Source: Clostridia bacterium
GTDB taxonomy: Bacteria; Bacillota; Clostridia; Christensenellales; UBA1242
Direction of reading: 5' to 3'
Assembly: GCA_017537515.1 (NCBI GenBank)
Contig: JAFYKO010000170.1
Coordinates: forward strand, 1-64,000
Length of the DNA: 64,000 bases
A model generated the notes under the pieces. That model was not told the DNA's origin. It did no database searches and saw only the letters and a program-made list of their open reading frames with translations. The position numbers and the translations under genes were made by a program. Shown here piece after piece: positions 15,054 to 23,244 of the stretch (position 1 is its first letter; every line of letters begins with the position of its first letter).

Positions 15054-15308
15054 ATGGACGATTTTGTTGAAAATGCCGAACTGACCGTAATGGACGTTGA
15101 GTGCTACTTGAACAGCACCGACGCACCCACCGAACTTGACGCAGCGAAACAGCAGGTAAGTGACCTGCGGTGTATGCTGCGTTCTACGCACCAGGCTTAC
15201 ACGAAAGCCGTGCAGTCTGCCGAAAAATACCAACTTCTCGCCTTTGTATTTGGCTGTATGGTGGTTACAATCGTAATCTGCACAATCCTGGAGGGTCTGC
15301 TACAATGA
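15054..15308 (+). CDS. tail-anchored small membrane protein
   Basis: 84 residues: acidic N-terminus, a helical segment (about 26-60), then one C-terminal membrane span (about 61-80, LLAFVFGCMVVTIVICTIL). Driven by a class 2 promoter; its stop overlaps the next start as ATGA. Function unknown. Confidence 0.7.
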   Translation: MDDFVENAELTVMDVECYLNSTDAPTELDAAKQQVSDLRCMLRSTHQAYTKAVQSAEKYQLLAFVFGCMVVTIVICTILEGLLQ

Positions 15309-15856
15309 CAAAGGTTAGGCTCAAACGGACGAAACCGAAGAAACCCACTAGCGAGCAGTATCTTGCTGCCGAACTGCCGAAGGTCCTTAACAAGTTCGTG
15401 GGGAAGCGATACACGCTGTCCTCCGCTTCTAAAATGGTTAAGGAAATTCAGCAGGTCATTGTCAGTGCCACTTGCATTCAGCCGACCTGGGAAAGCCGTG
15501 TCCGTGATATGCAGGCTCAACTTAAAGGCAAGGCTTACCACCTTGACAACGGCATTAACAACGGAATTGTTTTCGTGGAAAATGTCGGAATATATGACAA
15601 TACCGACCACGATACCTTGTGTATTGACGGTTTATTTGCTAGATTTACCAAAGACGGGAAAATTAGCGATGTCAGCCCCGTAAGGTTGGCATACCCCTTA
15701 TGTTCCACCTGTATTCGTGACGGGAAGTTTAGGACCCACCTAGACGGGCACAATTACCAGGCTTACGAAATCCTTAACGACGAAGATTTCAAGAACGCCT
15801 TGCAGTGTGCAAAGATAGCCCAAACCCGAATTAGCAGGCGGTTGGAAAACTTTTAA
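15305..15856 (+). CDS. hypothetical protein
   Basis: 183 residues with a Lys/Arg-rich N-terminus (VRLKRTKPKKP). Coupled to the preceding gene through ATGA. No recognised domain; the middle is beta-rich and contains a CSTC pair. Last gene before a strong terminator, so the operon is 14631-15856. Confidence 0.7.
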   Translation: MTKVRLKRTKPKKPTSEQYLAAELPKVLNKFVGKRYTLSSASKMVKEIQQVIVSATCIQPTWESRVRDMQAQLKGKAYHLDNGINNGIVFVENVGIYDNTDHDTLCIDGLFARFTKDGKISDVSPVRLAYPLCSTCIRDGKFRTHLDGHNYQAYEILNDEDFKNALQCAKIAQTRISRRLENF

Positions 15857-15863
15857 GGATTTT

Positions 15864-15930
15864 GCCCCGCCCTATTTCCTAATCCTCGGTCGTGGTTGTC
15901 TAAAGTGCGGGAAATGGGCGGGGCTTTTTA
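15864..15930 (+). terminator. terminator whose loop is antisense to the operon leader
   Basis: GCCCCGCCC-T-ATTTCC pairs with GGAAATGGGCGGGGC (one bulge), followed by TTTTTA. The large loop carries AATCCTCGGTCGTGGTTGTC, the reverse complement of the ACAACCAC...CCGAGGATT leader sequence found after class 1 promoters, including the start of this same operon. Confidence 0.8.
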
Positions 15931-15936
15931 TTTACT

Positions 15937-16224
15937 ATGCGACTTTACCTAGTTAAACTCAATCACGTAGATTACGACACCTACGACGCTGCCGTTATAG
16001 CCTGTGAATCCAGGCAGAAGTTGGAACAACTCTTGGAAGACAAGGTGTTTGACAGGGAAACCCAGGACGGGGACTACAAGGGCAGAAGCGAGCGTGTCCA
16101 ATACGACTACGACTTTGAAATTGGTCGTTGGCAGAAAGTTGAAGAAATCACAGCGGTCGGATATACCGACCTGGAAACCGACAAGGAAGCAATAGTTATC
16201 CTGGGTTCATTCAACGCAGGATAA
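15937..16224 (+). CDS. hypothetical protein
   Basis: 95 residues, acidic, with a beta-alpha-beta look (RLYLVKLNHVDYDTYDAAVIACES). Starts just after the terminator with no clear Shine-Dalgarno or promoter, so its expression may depend on read-through. No family recognised. Confidence 0.6.
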   Translation: MRLYLVKLNHVDYDTYDAAVIACESRQKLEQLLEDKVFDRETQDGDYKGRSERVQYDYDFEIGRWQKVEEITAVGYTDLETDKEAIVILGSFNAG

Positions 16225-16236
16225 AGGAATACCCTT

Positions 16237-16464
16237 ATGAAGACTATCTACAAGATTACTGAAAGCAGCGGTGTTCGTGGAAACAACCTGTTCCGTAAGG
16301 AATGGTTCTGTTCCACGAAGAAGTTGGCAGAAGCGTTCAAGGCTGAAAAGGAAAAGTCCGAACAGGTCACGGTAGGCAACGTTCCCAAGGGGAACGGCTA
16401 CTGCATCACGCCTGTGGAAGTAATGGACAGCGAAGACGACTTTTACAAGAAGGAACTGCGATAA
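16237..16464 (+). CDS. hypothetical protein
   Basis: 75 residues with a GG-free, Lys/Glu-rich helical middle (KLAEAFKAEKEKSEQ). Its stop overlaps the SbcD start as TAATG, so it belongs to the recombination operon. Function unknown. Confidence 0.65.
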   Translation: MKTIYKITESSGVRGNNLFRKEWFCSTKKLAEAFKAEKEKSEQVTVGNVPKGNGYCITPVEVMDSEDDFYKKELR

Positions 16465-17402
16465 TGCGTGTTTTGCTTACAGCGGATTGGCACCTGCGTG
16501 GCGATGCCCCCTCGTGCCGTGTTGACCCCGATAATTGGCTTGAAGAACAGCGACAGTCTGTTGAACAACTTTACCCAATCGTAAAAGAGAACCTTTGCGA
16601 CGAAGTGTGGGTCCTGGGCGACTTGTTCCACCGTGCCCGCACTTCCACCGAAGCGACCAACCAGGCATTGTCCCTGTTGAGCGGGTTCGCCCCGACCCCC
16701 GTGCGTGTCCTGGTCGGCAACCACGATATGCTGCACCACGCTTATGAAAATGTGAGCAAATCCACTATCGGTGCTATCTTTTCCCTGGGGAACGTGACGG
16801 AATTGAAAACCGATTCGTGGATTGATTTGGTAAACCACGAAAGCGTGAATACCCGATTGCAGGCATACCCGTTCGGGACAGACCCCGAAAAGATACCCGA
16901 ATGCGAAATTTGGTGCGTCCACGAACTTGTGTTCCCCGACAACAATGCCCGCCCGCACGACAAGGACGGGAAGCCGATTACTAACATTGGCGTGATAGCC
17001 GAAGAACTCTTGCAGCGTTCCAATGCCCCGCTGATTATCACGGGCGACTACCACCACGGCTATATCAAGAATTTCAACGACACGTCTGTTGTGACCTGTG
17101 GCTGCTTGAATATCCAGGCTTCGGATATGGAAGACTACAAGCCCCGTTGCTACATTCTTGACACGTCCGATTTGTCCGTGATTGAAGTCCCGCTCAAAAA
17201 GTTTGGCAAGGTCCACCCCGACCCCAAGCGTGAATCCCGCCAGGAACTTGAAACCTACCTGGAAGGCTTGCAGGATTTTGAAGTCCCGCACCTGGACTTT
17301 ATCGCCAACGTGCAGGCTGCTCTTGACAAGGAAAAGAACAAGGCTGTGCGTCAAGCGACGCAGGACATTCTTGATTCGTATGTCCCCGAAGAAAAAAAGT
17401 AG
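16464..17402 (+). CDS. sbcD: Mre11/SbcD-type metallophosphoesterase nuclease subunit
   Basis: 312 residues. Calcineurin-like phosphoesterase motifs in order: TADWHL (Asp8, His10), LGDLFHR (Asp53), VGNHD (85-88), WCVHE, and GDYHHG in place of the usual GHxH. Known role of the family (T4 gp47, SbcD, Mre11): dsDNA end processing with a Rad50/SbcC ATPase for recombination-dependent replication. The two halves of that ATPase are at 17689-18270 and 21921-23228. Start coupled to the previous gene by TAATG. Confidence 0.9.
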   Translation: MRVLLTADWHLRGDAPSCRVDPDNWLEEQRQSVEQLYPIVKENLCDEVWVLGDLFHRARTSTEATNQALSLLSGFAPTPVRVLVGNHDMLHHAYENVSKSTIGAIFSLGNVTELKTDSWIDLVNHESVNTRLQAYPFGTDPEKIPECEIWCVHELVFPDNNARPHDKDGKPITNIGVIAEELLQRSNAPLIITGDYHHGYIKNFNDTSVVTCGCLNIQASDMEDYKPRCYILDTSDLSVIEVPLKKFGKVHPDPKRESRQELETYLEGLQDFEVPHLDFIANVQAALDKEKNKAVRQATQDILDSYVPEEKK

Positions 17403-17446
17403 CCGTAAGACTATATTACAAGTAGAACCAAAAAGGAAAACCGAAA

Positions 17447-17689
17447 ATGGCAAAAGTAGATATTGAAAATGTCAAAGCCCGTATTGACCGCCTCAAGAAC
17501 GAACGTTCCGAAGCCGAGGGCAAGAAAAAGGCTATTGAAGAAACGTGGCAGCGTGACTACAACGTTTCCACTCTTGAAGAAGCCGAAGAACTCAAAGACA
17601 AGATTGAAAAGGAACTAGAAGACAATCGTGCTGCCCAGGAAGAATATCTTGACGCTGCCGACAAACTTCTTACCGAAGCGGGTGTGTAA
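17447..17689 (+). CDS. small coiled-coil protein
   Basis: 80 residues, almost wholly charged helix with heptad character (KARIDRLKNERSEAEGKKK, EEAEELKDKIEKELEDN). Its stop overlaps the start of the Rad50 C-half as TAATG. It could extend or bridge the coiled coil of the split Rad50 (inference). A weak class 2-like box (CTATATT, 17411-17417) lies upstream. Confidence 0.75.
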   Translation: MAKVDIENVKARIDRLKNERSEAEGKKKAIEETWQRDYNVSTLEEAEELKDKIEKELEDNRAAQEEYLDAADKLLTEAGV

Positions 17690-18270
17690 TGTCGCTTTCC
17701 CTGGAAGATTTTCACAAGAAAGTCGTGTCGGGTCGTGCCCAACTTGACATAGCGGAAAAGTCTTTGAAGACCAACCGAAAGAAGTTGGACGACTTGCAGT
17801 CCGACTGCGATAACCAAAAGAAAGCCCTGGCTCTTTTGCAGGACGTTGCGTCCAAGACGCAGGACCAACTTAAAGACGCTGTTCAAAAGTCCGTGCAGAA
17901 CTGCCTGGACCTTTTGTTCCCTGGCTACGAATTTACGGTGAACTTTGTCCCGAAGCGTGGCAAGGTGGACGCTGAATTTCGTATCTGCAAGGGTGTCGCA
18001 GAATTGGACCCGTTGGATTCTTCGGGTGGTGGTCTTGTGGATTCCGTGAGTTTCGCCCTGCGTGTCGGTTGTCTGCGTCTTGCAGGCAAGCGTCCGTTCC
18101 TGTTGCTTGACGAACCCTTCGGGCACCTGCGTGATGGCGAAGTCGTCAAGCCCCGCAAGGAACTTGGACAGGTCATTTCCACGCTTGTGGACAAGATAGG
18201 CGTTCAAGTGCTTATGGTGGGCGACGTGGCGGGAACCGATATTAACGCTGACAAAGAGTATTCATTTTAA
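17689..18270 (+). CDS. C-terminal half of a split Rad50/SbcC ATPase
   Basis: 193 residues: coiled coil (about 10-70), then ABC signature SSGGG (111-115, followed by LVDSVSFALR), Walker B FLLLDEP (137-143) and a D-loop-like segment. There is no Walker A and no zinc hook. These missing parts form the separate gene 21921-23228, 3.6 kb downstream. Together they would rebuild one Rad50-like head and coiled-coil arm. Lies immediately after sbcD and a coiled-coil gene, the expected nuclease partner context. Confidence 0.85.
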   Translation: MSLSLEDFHKKVVSGRAQLDIAEKSLKTNRKKLDDLQSDCDNQKKALALLQDVASKTQDQLKDAVQKSVQNCLDLLFPGYEFTVNFVPKRGKVDAEFRICKGVAELDPLDSSGGGLVDSVSFALRVGCLRLAGKRPFLLLDEPFGHLRDGEVVKPRKELGQVISTLVDKIGVQVLMVGDVAGTDINADKEYSF

Positions 18271-18320
18271 CGGCATTTTTGTTATTTTAGCCATACCACT
18301 TTAAGGTAAGGAAAACAGAA

Positions 18321-18524
18321 ATGGAAAACGTAATCAATGAATATAACGTAACCTGGTATGACCGTGAATCCCACGAAAACTTCACTGCGACGTTCGGGGA
18401 CTTCAAGGGTGCGTCGGAACACGCAAACTTTATAAAGAAGAACAACCTGGGCGACGACGTGTTTATTACCGAAGTCAAGAAACACTTGCGGGTTATGCCC
18501 GAAAGCGAATGGTTAGATGGCTGA
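18321..18524 (+). CDS. hypothetical protein
   Basis: 67 residues preceded by TAAGGTAAGG. Contains a short beta-hairpin-like start (EYNVTWYDRESHENFTATF). Overlaps the next gene by 8 nt. No family recognised. Confidence 0.6.
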   Translation: MENVINEYNVTWYDRESHENFTATFGDFKGASEHANFIKKNNLGDDVFITEVKKHLRVMPESEWLDG

Positions 18525-18777
18525 AATAACTTATGAAAAATCGTTTACAGTAGTTTTACAGGTGTCTGCCGAAAGCAGCACCTTGTCTAAAACGGAACTG
18601 CTGAAACTTGTAAAACCGCAGGTTGACGCAGGACTTGAACAGGACGCAGAAGCGTTTAATTTTGTAGCAGGCTGCTGCACAGAAGATGGGCAGACCTACT
18701 CTTATAGAGTATCACTTAAACCGAGGAAAAATAATGGCTACCAAAAAACAGAAAACCGCAAAAGACGAAAAGCCTAA
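18517..18777 (+). CDS. hypothetical protein
   Basis: 86 residues, start within the previous gene's last codons. Beta-rich N-terminus and a basic tail (KTENRKRRKA) that overlaps the next gene by 44 nt; the tail may be a by-product of the overlap. No family recognised. Confidence 0.55.
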   Translation: MAEITYEKSFTVVLQVSAESSTLSKTELLKLVKPQVDAGLEQDAEAFNFVAGCCTEDGQTYSYRVSLKPRKNNGYQKTENRKRRKA

Positions 18778-19375
18778 ATTCAAGTCTGTCTTTGATAGAA
18801 TTGCAGAACGTCGCAAGGCTCTTGAAAAGAGCGTGGAGCGTCGCAAGGCTATTGAAGCCAAGGAACCGCCCGCAAAGGAAAAGAAAGACACGGACCCGTG
18901 GGGCTACAAGGTCACGCAGTTGGGCAAGTGTATGCTTGAACGCCTGCGTAATAAGAAGCCCCAGGGCTTGCTTGAAAGTTTGATGGATTGCTCCGAAGAA
19001 CAATTCAACTTCCTGGCAGACTTCGCCCGCAGCCTTACGAAACTTTTGGGTTGCACTGAAAAGGTTGAAAAGAAGAAAACCGCAACGAAGTTTACCTATT
19101 CCTATAAGAAGACCGCCTTGTGTGTCGTCACTATGTCGGACCGCCCGTTTGTTGCGTTCCCGTGTATGGACGAATACACGACCAACCGCCCTGTTGAACG
19201 CTATGCGGACAATCCGCTGTTGCCGTTCTTCTGCGGGTTCCTCCAGGTGGACACCCATATCTATGGACCCGCCCAGGGACTTTACCAGGTTTACTACGCT
19301 ATGCTGCGGGGCTACCTGGTTAGTCGCTTCCCCGAAACCAGGGAACGCCTCTTGCCCAAGGAACAGGTCAAGTGA
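18734..19375 (+). CDS. hypothetical protein
   Basis: 213 residues beginning MATKKQKTAKDEKPK, start fixed by CCGAGGAAAA. N-terminal 60 residues are highly charged and likely disordered or coiled; the rest has several Cys and a hydrophobic C-terminal half. No domain recognised. The stop overlaps the next GTG start (GTGA). Confidence 0.65.
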   Translation: MATKKQKTAKDEKPKFKSVFDRIAERRKALEKSVERRKAIEAKEPPAKEKKDTDPWGYKVTQLGKCMLERLRNKKPQGLLESLMDCSEEQFNFLADFARSLTKLLGCTEKVEKKKTATKFTYSYKKTALCVVTMSDRPFVAFPCMDEYTTNRPVERYADNPLLPFFCGFLQVDTHIYGPAQGLYQVYYAMLRGYLVSRFPETRERLLPKEQVK

Positions 19376-19455
19376 TTGTCAAGATTTTGCAGTATGTTCT
19401 AGCGTTCATTATAGGGGCAGCAGGAATGCTGTTCCTTTGCATTAACAACCAATGA
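19372..19455 (+). CDS. 27-residue membrane peptide with GTG start
   Basis: GTG start coupled through GTGA to the previous stop, with AAGGAACAG upstream. The product is one hydrophobic span (about residues 4-22, ILQYVLAFIIGAAGMLFLC). Seven bases separate it from the next gene, so it fits neatly in the operon. Function unknown. Confidence 0.55.
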   Translation: MIVKILQYVLAFIIGAAGMLFLCINNQ

Positions 19456-19461
19456 GGTTCT

Positions 19462-20484
19462 ATGTCTAACGTTCTTGATTACAAGGGTCTGCCGATTACG
19501 GAGTTCATTAGCGACAAGCCCGTGCAGTTTGAAGACCACAAGACTATGCTTGTGTGGAAAGATGCACCGCCTAATGAAGTTCCCGTCGTCCAATACGTCA
19601 CAGAAGTCCTGTCGTATGACCCCCGTGTTCCGATTAACCGTGTGCTGACCCGCAGCGGTGCCACTTACGACCATTGTGCCGAAGTCCCCGTTGAAGACGC
19701 AGACAGCATTATGGCGACCTGCAAGCAACTCAAAGAATGGCTGCAACTGCACCCCTACACGGTCGTGATTGGCAGGGCGTTAAAGGACGGATTCTTGCAG
19801 CCCCGTGCCACGAATGCAGAAGACTACGACCCGCCTGTAAGCGTCCTGGATAAACCCTGTGACGACAACGGGGTTTTCAACGTGTCGGGCATCGTATTCA
19901 TCACGGGCAAGGACCGTCCGTTCGCACCGACAGCCAACAATCTTGTCTATGGCGTGGAGGGTGTCTATGAGCCTAGCACCGAACAGATTAGGCAGAATGA
20001 AAAGGTGTTCGGCACGACCTATTCTATTGTGATTGTGGAACACCAGGCTATTAGCGAAAAGGCTGTCCGCTACGGCTTTGGGAACTTCGGCAAGAAGTTC
20101 TGTGCCGAAAGTATGATTGCTGCAATCATTGAAGTCCTGGGTGGCAGCGAAGACAGCAAGAAGTGTATCTACTCCGTCCCTACCGCCTGTGTTTCGGATT
20201 TCCCCCGTGTGGATTGCCCCGAATGCGTGGACGACGATAAAATCCCCGAATACCTCAAGACCGCCTACTACACGGCACTGCATAGGGTGTTCCCTAACAC
20301 AATGGTGAACCCTGCCGAATTTAACAGCAAGTCGGGCGTGACTGCCGAAAAAGTGAACCTGCTGCGTAGCAAGACGGAAAAGGGGCTTGCAGTGTGCAAG
20401 GCTACCCTGGAAAAGTATGACGGGGACTTTGACAAGGCTTACGACGAACTGCGTTATAAGGACTATTCCTGTGCCAAGGGGTGA
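19462..20484 (+). CDS. protein with C-terminal EF-Ts-type UBA (TS-N) domain
   Basis: 340 residues. Residues 1-290 are unassigned alpha/beta sequence with a CPEC motif. The last 48 residues align by eye with the N-terminal UBA domain of elongation factor Ts: T-A-E..V..LR.KT..GL..CK..L....GDFD.A...LR. In EF-Ts this domain helps bind EF-Tu. The expected next EF-Ts dimerisation domain is absent. The phage protein may therefore bind host EF-Tu or simply use the fold for another partner. Followed by an overlapping zinc-ribbon gene. Confidence 0.75.
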   Translation: MSNVLDYKGLPITEFISDKPVQFEDHKTMLVWKDAPPNEVPVVQYVTEVLSYDPRVPINRVLTRSGATYDHCAEVPVEDADSIMATCKQLKEWLQLHPYTVVIGRALKDGFLQPRATNAEDYDPPVSVLDKPCDDNGVFNVSGIVFITGKDRPFAPTANNLVYGVEGVYEPSTEQIRQNEKVFGTTYSIVIVEHQAISEKAVRYGFGNFGKKFCAESMIAAIIEVLGGSEDSKKCIYSVPTACVSDFPRVDCPECVDDDKIPEYLKTAYYTALHRVFPNTMVNPAEFNSKSGVTAEKVNLLRSKTEKGLAVCKATLEKYDGDFDKAYDELRYKDYSCAKG

Positions 20485-20677
20485 TACTTTCAAGGAATGT
20501 TCCCGCTGCCAAAAAGGGCAGGGTGTTTATACCAACCGAATTGCCTACGGGGGAACCCTAGTGACGCACAACCGTGATAGCGGGGAAGACCACAAGGAAG
20601 CCTTGCAGACGTGGGTTGAAATAACCCTGTGTGAATCCTGTCAGCGGGAACTTCAAGAATTTGTGCAGGGTGCGTAA
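20471..20677 (+). CDS. small zinc-ribbon protein, GTG start
   Basis: 68 residues from a GTG with AAGGA nine bases upstream, overlapping the previous gene by 14 nt. Two CxxC pairs, ECSRCQKGQG and LCESCQREL, form a zinc ribbon. Its stop overlaps the methyltransferase start (TAATG). Role unknown. Confidence 0.65.
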   Translation: MPRGDTFKECSRCQKGQGVYTNRIAYGGTLVTHNRDSGEDHKEALQTWVEITLCESCQRELQEFVQGA

Positions 20678-21546
20678 TGATTGAAATGCGTCCGTTCTTC
20701 ACTATCCCGAAGCCCAAGCAGTCGTCGTCAAACTTGCAGAACTGCAAGATACACACTTTGGATTGGGACCAATACTACACGCCCGATGACGTGGCTGTGA
20801 AGTGCCTACGGGTCATAAAGGACCTGGGGTTGCCCATAACCGAAATGTTTGAAACGTCTGCGGGTATGGGTGCGTTTATCCGTGCGTCCGCTTCGGTCTT
20901 TGCGGGTGTTCCCGTGGAAGCCGTGGATATTGAACCGAAAGCCGACGGGATTAAAAAGGCTGATTTCTTGAACGTCTATATGTCCTACAAAAAGGGTAGA
21001 ATGTTCCTGGGAAATCCCCCGTTCGGTTCCCGTATGTCCCTGGCGACGAAGTTCTTCAAGAAGTGCGTGACGTTCGGGGATTACGTCGCCTGGATTCTAC
21101 CCATATCGCAGTTGAACAACAGCCGTTCCCTGTATGAATTTGATTTGGTAGTCAGCCTGGATTTGGGCGAAGTCCTGTTTTCGGAACAGAAACCCGTCCG
21201 CTGCTGCTTCAATGTCTATAAGCGTCCCGACAGCGGGAACCTTAACCCGCCCCCGACGGACGACTGCAAGTCCGTGAAGTTTATGCGGTCCGACAACCCC
21301 CACTACGCTGCGTTTGATTACGATATTCGTCTTTGCACCTGGGGAGGGTCGTCGGGGAAAATCCTGGAAGACGGGGACGACGACTATACGGGGACCTACA
21401 AGTTAAAGGTGGTTCCCGAATACCTGGAACGTGTCCTGGAAATCCTGCGGGGCACCGATTGGGAACAGGAACGCCCTAGCGTGTCCTGCAAGATTATTCC
21501 CAAGGGAAATATCGTGGCGGTCCTTAAAAGGAATGGAATACCATAA
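20677..21546 (+). CDS. N6-adenine DNA methyltransferase-like protein
   Basis: 289 residues. AdoMet-binding motif I ETSAGMGAF (59-67) preceded by QYYTPDDVA, and catalytic motif IV GNPPFG (112-117) as in gamma-type N6-adenine methyltransferases of the DxxPPF/NPPF kind. The recognition sequence cannot be inferred. There is no obvious cognate nuclease next door. It may protect phage DNA from host restriction. Flanked by tiny zinc-ribbon genes with stop/start overlaps. Confidence 0.85.
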   Translation: MIEMRPFFTIPKPKQSSSNLQNCKIHTLDWDQYYTPDDVAVKCLRVIKDLGLPITEMFETSAGMGAFIRASASVFAGVPVEAVDIEPKADGIKKADFLNVYMSYKKGRMFLGNPPFGSRMSLATKFFKKCVTFGDYVAWILPISQLNNSRSLYEFDLVVSLDLGEVLFSEQKPVRCCFNVYKRPDSGNLNPPPTDDCKSVKFMRSDNPHYAAFDYDIRLCTWGGSSGKILEDGDDDYTGTYKLKVVPEYLERVLEILRGTDWEQERPSVSCKIIPKGNIVAVLKRNGIP

Positions 21547-21740
21547 TGGATGTGCCTGTATGCCACAAGTGTAAGAAGCCTATCCCGTTCGGGGCTGCGT
21601 CCAAGGTTGAAATAACCCTGGACGAAAAGACGACGTTGTGTTATTGGATGTGCAGTTCTTGTTTGCGTAGCGGGTTACGGGGGCACGGACAAAACCATAG
21701 ATTTCAATGCGAGGAACCTTATGACTACTACTTCTTCTAA
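21546..21740 (+). CDS. zinc-ribbon protein (tandem paralog 1)
   Basis: 64 residues: CHKCKKPIPFGAASKVEITL and a later MCSSC. The next gene is a paralog with the same layout (CxxCKKPxP, then CxxC about 28 residues on), so this is a tandem duplication. Its 3' end overlaps that gene by 20 nt. Confidence 0.65.
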   Translation: MDVPVCHKCKKPIPFGAASKVEITLDEKTTLCYWMCSSCLRSGLRGHGQNHRFQCEEPYDYYFF

Positions 21741-21897
21741 AAAGACCAGGTGTTGCGAACAATGTAAGAAACCCGTCCCCGATGGCTACGGGGTAGCAGC
21801 CGAACTGACAGTTGACGGCAAGACCGCCAAAAAGGTCCTTTACTGCGTGGATTGTGCAAGGCAGGTCATTGAATCGCTTGCACAGCAGCAACAATAA
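21721..21897 (+). CDS. zinc-ribbon protein (tandem paralog 2)
   Basis: 58 residues starting MTTTSSKKTR, with GCGAGGAACC before the ATG. CEQCKKPVPDGYG and YCVDCARQ give four cysteines in the same spacing as the preceding gene. The stop lies inside the class 2 promoter for the Rad50 N-half. Confidence 0.65.
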   Translation: MTTTSSKKTRCCEQCKKPVPDGYGVAAELTVDGKTAKKVLYCVDCARQVIESLAQQQQ

Positions 21898-21915
21898 ACG
21901 CTATCCGACTATATA
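21895..21915 (+). promoter_or_regulatory. class 2 promoter, close to ATG
   Basis: TAAACGCTA, five bases (TCCGA), CTATATA, then only five bases to the ATG at 21921. If +1 is at the usual distance from TATATA the mRNA is leaderless. Confidence 0.65.
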
Positions 21916-21920
21916 CTATT

Positions 21921-23228
21921 ATGATAACGAAGATTAAATTGCATAACTTTCAGTGCCACAAGGACCTGGAATTGGACCTTGGGCGTTCCACCGTATTGCA
22001 GGGTGGTTCCAACCACGGAAAGACAGCCGTCCTACGTGCATTCTATTGGGTCCTGTTCAATGATGCTCCGCACGACTTTGTGTCCTATTGGGCACAGAAG
22101 AAAACCAAAAAGGGCTTCACTTTCAAGGACGACGAATACACGTCCGTCACTATCGTTGTGGACGGGCACGTTGTAGAACGCAAGCGTTCCAACACGTTCA
22201 ACGGCTATATCGTTGACGATACCATTTACGAAGCACTCCGAACAGACGTGCCCGAAGCGGTCACGAAGTTATTCAACCTGGCAGACGCTTCGGTGCAGAA
22301 GCAGTTTGACGCTCCGTTCCTGCTCGCCACGACACCTGGCGAAGCGTCTAAATACTTGAACGAACTTGCGGGGCTTGAATGCGTGGACGGCATTCTAACG
22401 CTCGCAAAGCGTAAGGTTGCCGACACGTCCGACCTGGTAAACACGGCAAAGGAAACCGTTGAAAGCCTGGAAAAGTCCGTCGGGTCTTTCAGTTGGGTAA
22501 AGGAAGCCGAAGCCCTGTATGAAAAGGCACAGGCTACGCAGCCGAAGATTGAAGAACTTACCCGTAAGTTGGAAGCACTCAACCGCACCATTTCCGACTA
22601 CAAGGCTATCAAGAACTATCCCGAAATCCCCGATTGGCTTGAAAACGGGGACAAGTCCGCAGTGATTAAGGGCTTGGAAAAGGAACTTGAAATCTGCAAC
22701 AACTACGTGGGCACCTGCCGTGTTCTCTCACGTGTGAACCCCGCCCTGGAAAAGTTGAACGCCCTGGTGTTCCCAAAACCGCCCAAGCATACCGAAAAGG
22801 AACTTGAAGCCCTGTCGGGTTCTATTGAAAAATACGGTAAAGTCGTGTCCAACTATCGCAGGTGCAGGTCCGTATTGAACGCCCTGGACGACTTGCAGGA
22901 ACCGAAGCCGTGCAAGTGGGAGGGTCGCTTGCGTCCGCTTGTGCAGTCTATCCGAAACTACGAAGAAGTCACGGAAATCCTGGGTTCTGCAAGCACCGCC
23001 CTTGACAAGATTTCAAAACTCAAGGCTCCGAAGCCGTGCAAGTGGACCGAAAAGGATTTTGAAACCCTGGTCCGCTCCATACGGAATTACAGCAGTGCAA
23101 AATCCACGATTTCCGACTGCAACGATTACCTGGACGACGCTTACAGCGATTTGGAGGGTGTAGCCTGCCCCGTCTGCGGTCGCCCGCTTACCCGACGTGA
23201 CATTTTGCTGTATGTAAGCAAAATATAA
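21921..23228 (+). CDS. N-terminal half of a split Rad50/SbcC ATPase with zinc hook
   Basis: 435 residues. MITKIKLHNFQCH is the usual SbcC/Rad50 first strand; Walker A is GGSNHGKT (28-35). A long coiled-coil arm follows, and the protein ends with the zinc-hook motif CPVCG (416-420) plus 15 residues. Signature motif, Walker B and the returning coil are missing and are found in 17689-18270. Full-length family members carry all of these in one chain. Has its own class 2 promoter, unlike the C-half, which is in the sbcD operon. Confidence 0.88.
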   Translation: MITKIKLHNFQCHKDLELDLGRSTVLQGGSNHGKTAVLRAFYWVLFNDAPHDFVSYWAQKKTKKGFTFKDDEYTSVTIVVDGHVVERKRSNTFNGYIVDDTIYEALRTDVPEAVTKLFNLADASVQKQFDAPFLLATTPGEASKYLNELAGLECVDGILTLAKRKVADTSDLVNTAKETVESLEKSVGSFSWVKEAEALYEKAQATQPKIEELTRKLEALNRTISDYKAIKNYPEIPDWLENGDKSAVIKGLEKELEICNNYVGTCRVLSRVNPALEKLNALVFPKPPKHTEKELEALSGSIEKYGKVVSNYRRCRSVLNALDDLQEPKPCKWEGRLRPLVQSIRNYEEVTEILGSASTALDKISKLKAPKPCKWTEKDFETLVRSIRNYSSAKSTISDCNDYLDDAYSDLEGVACPVCGRPLTRRDILLYVSKI

Positions 23229-23244
23229 CATATTATTTTAACAA

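Noticed and set aside
16443..17453. Long open frame on the minus strand opposite sbcD (also 33701-35344, 57397-58809 and 55769-56776 minus)
   Set aside because: They are mirrors of strongly supported plus-strand genes, rich in His/Val/Phe as expected for antisense reading of this codon usage, with no ribosome sites or motifs.
21921..21959. MITKIKLHNF at the start of the Rad50 N-half as another LHE-peptide copy
   Set aside because: This is the normal first beta strand of SbcC/Rad50 ATPases; the resemblance to LKIKLHE is coincidental.
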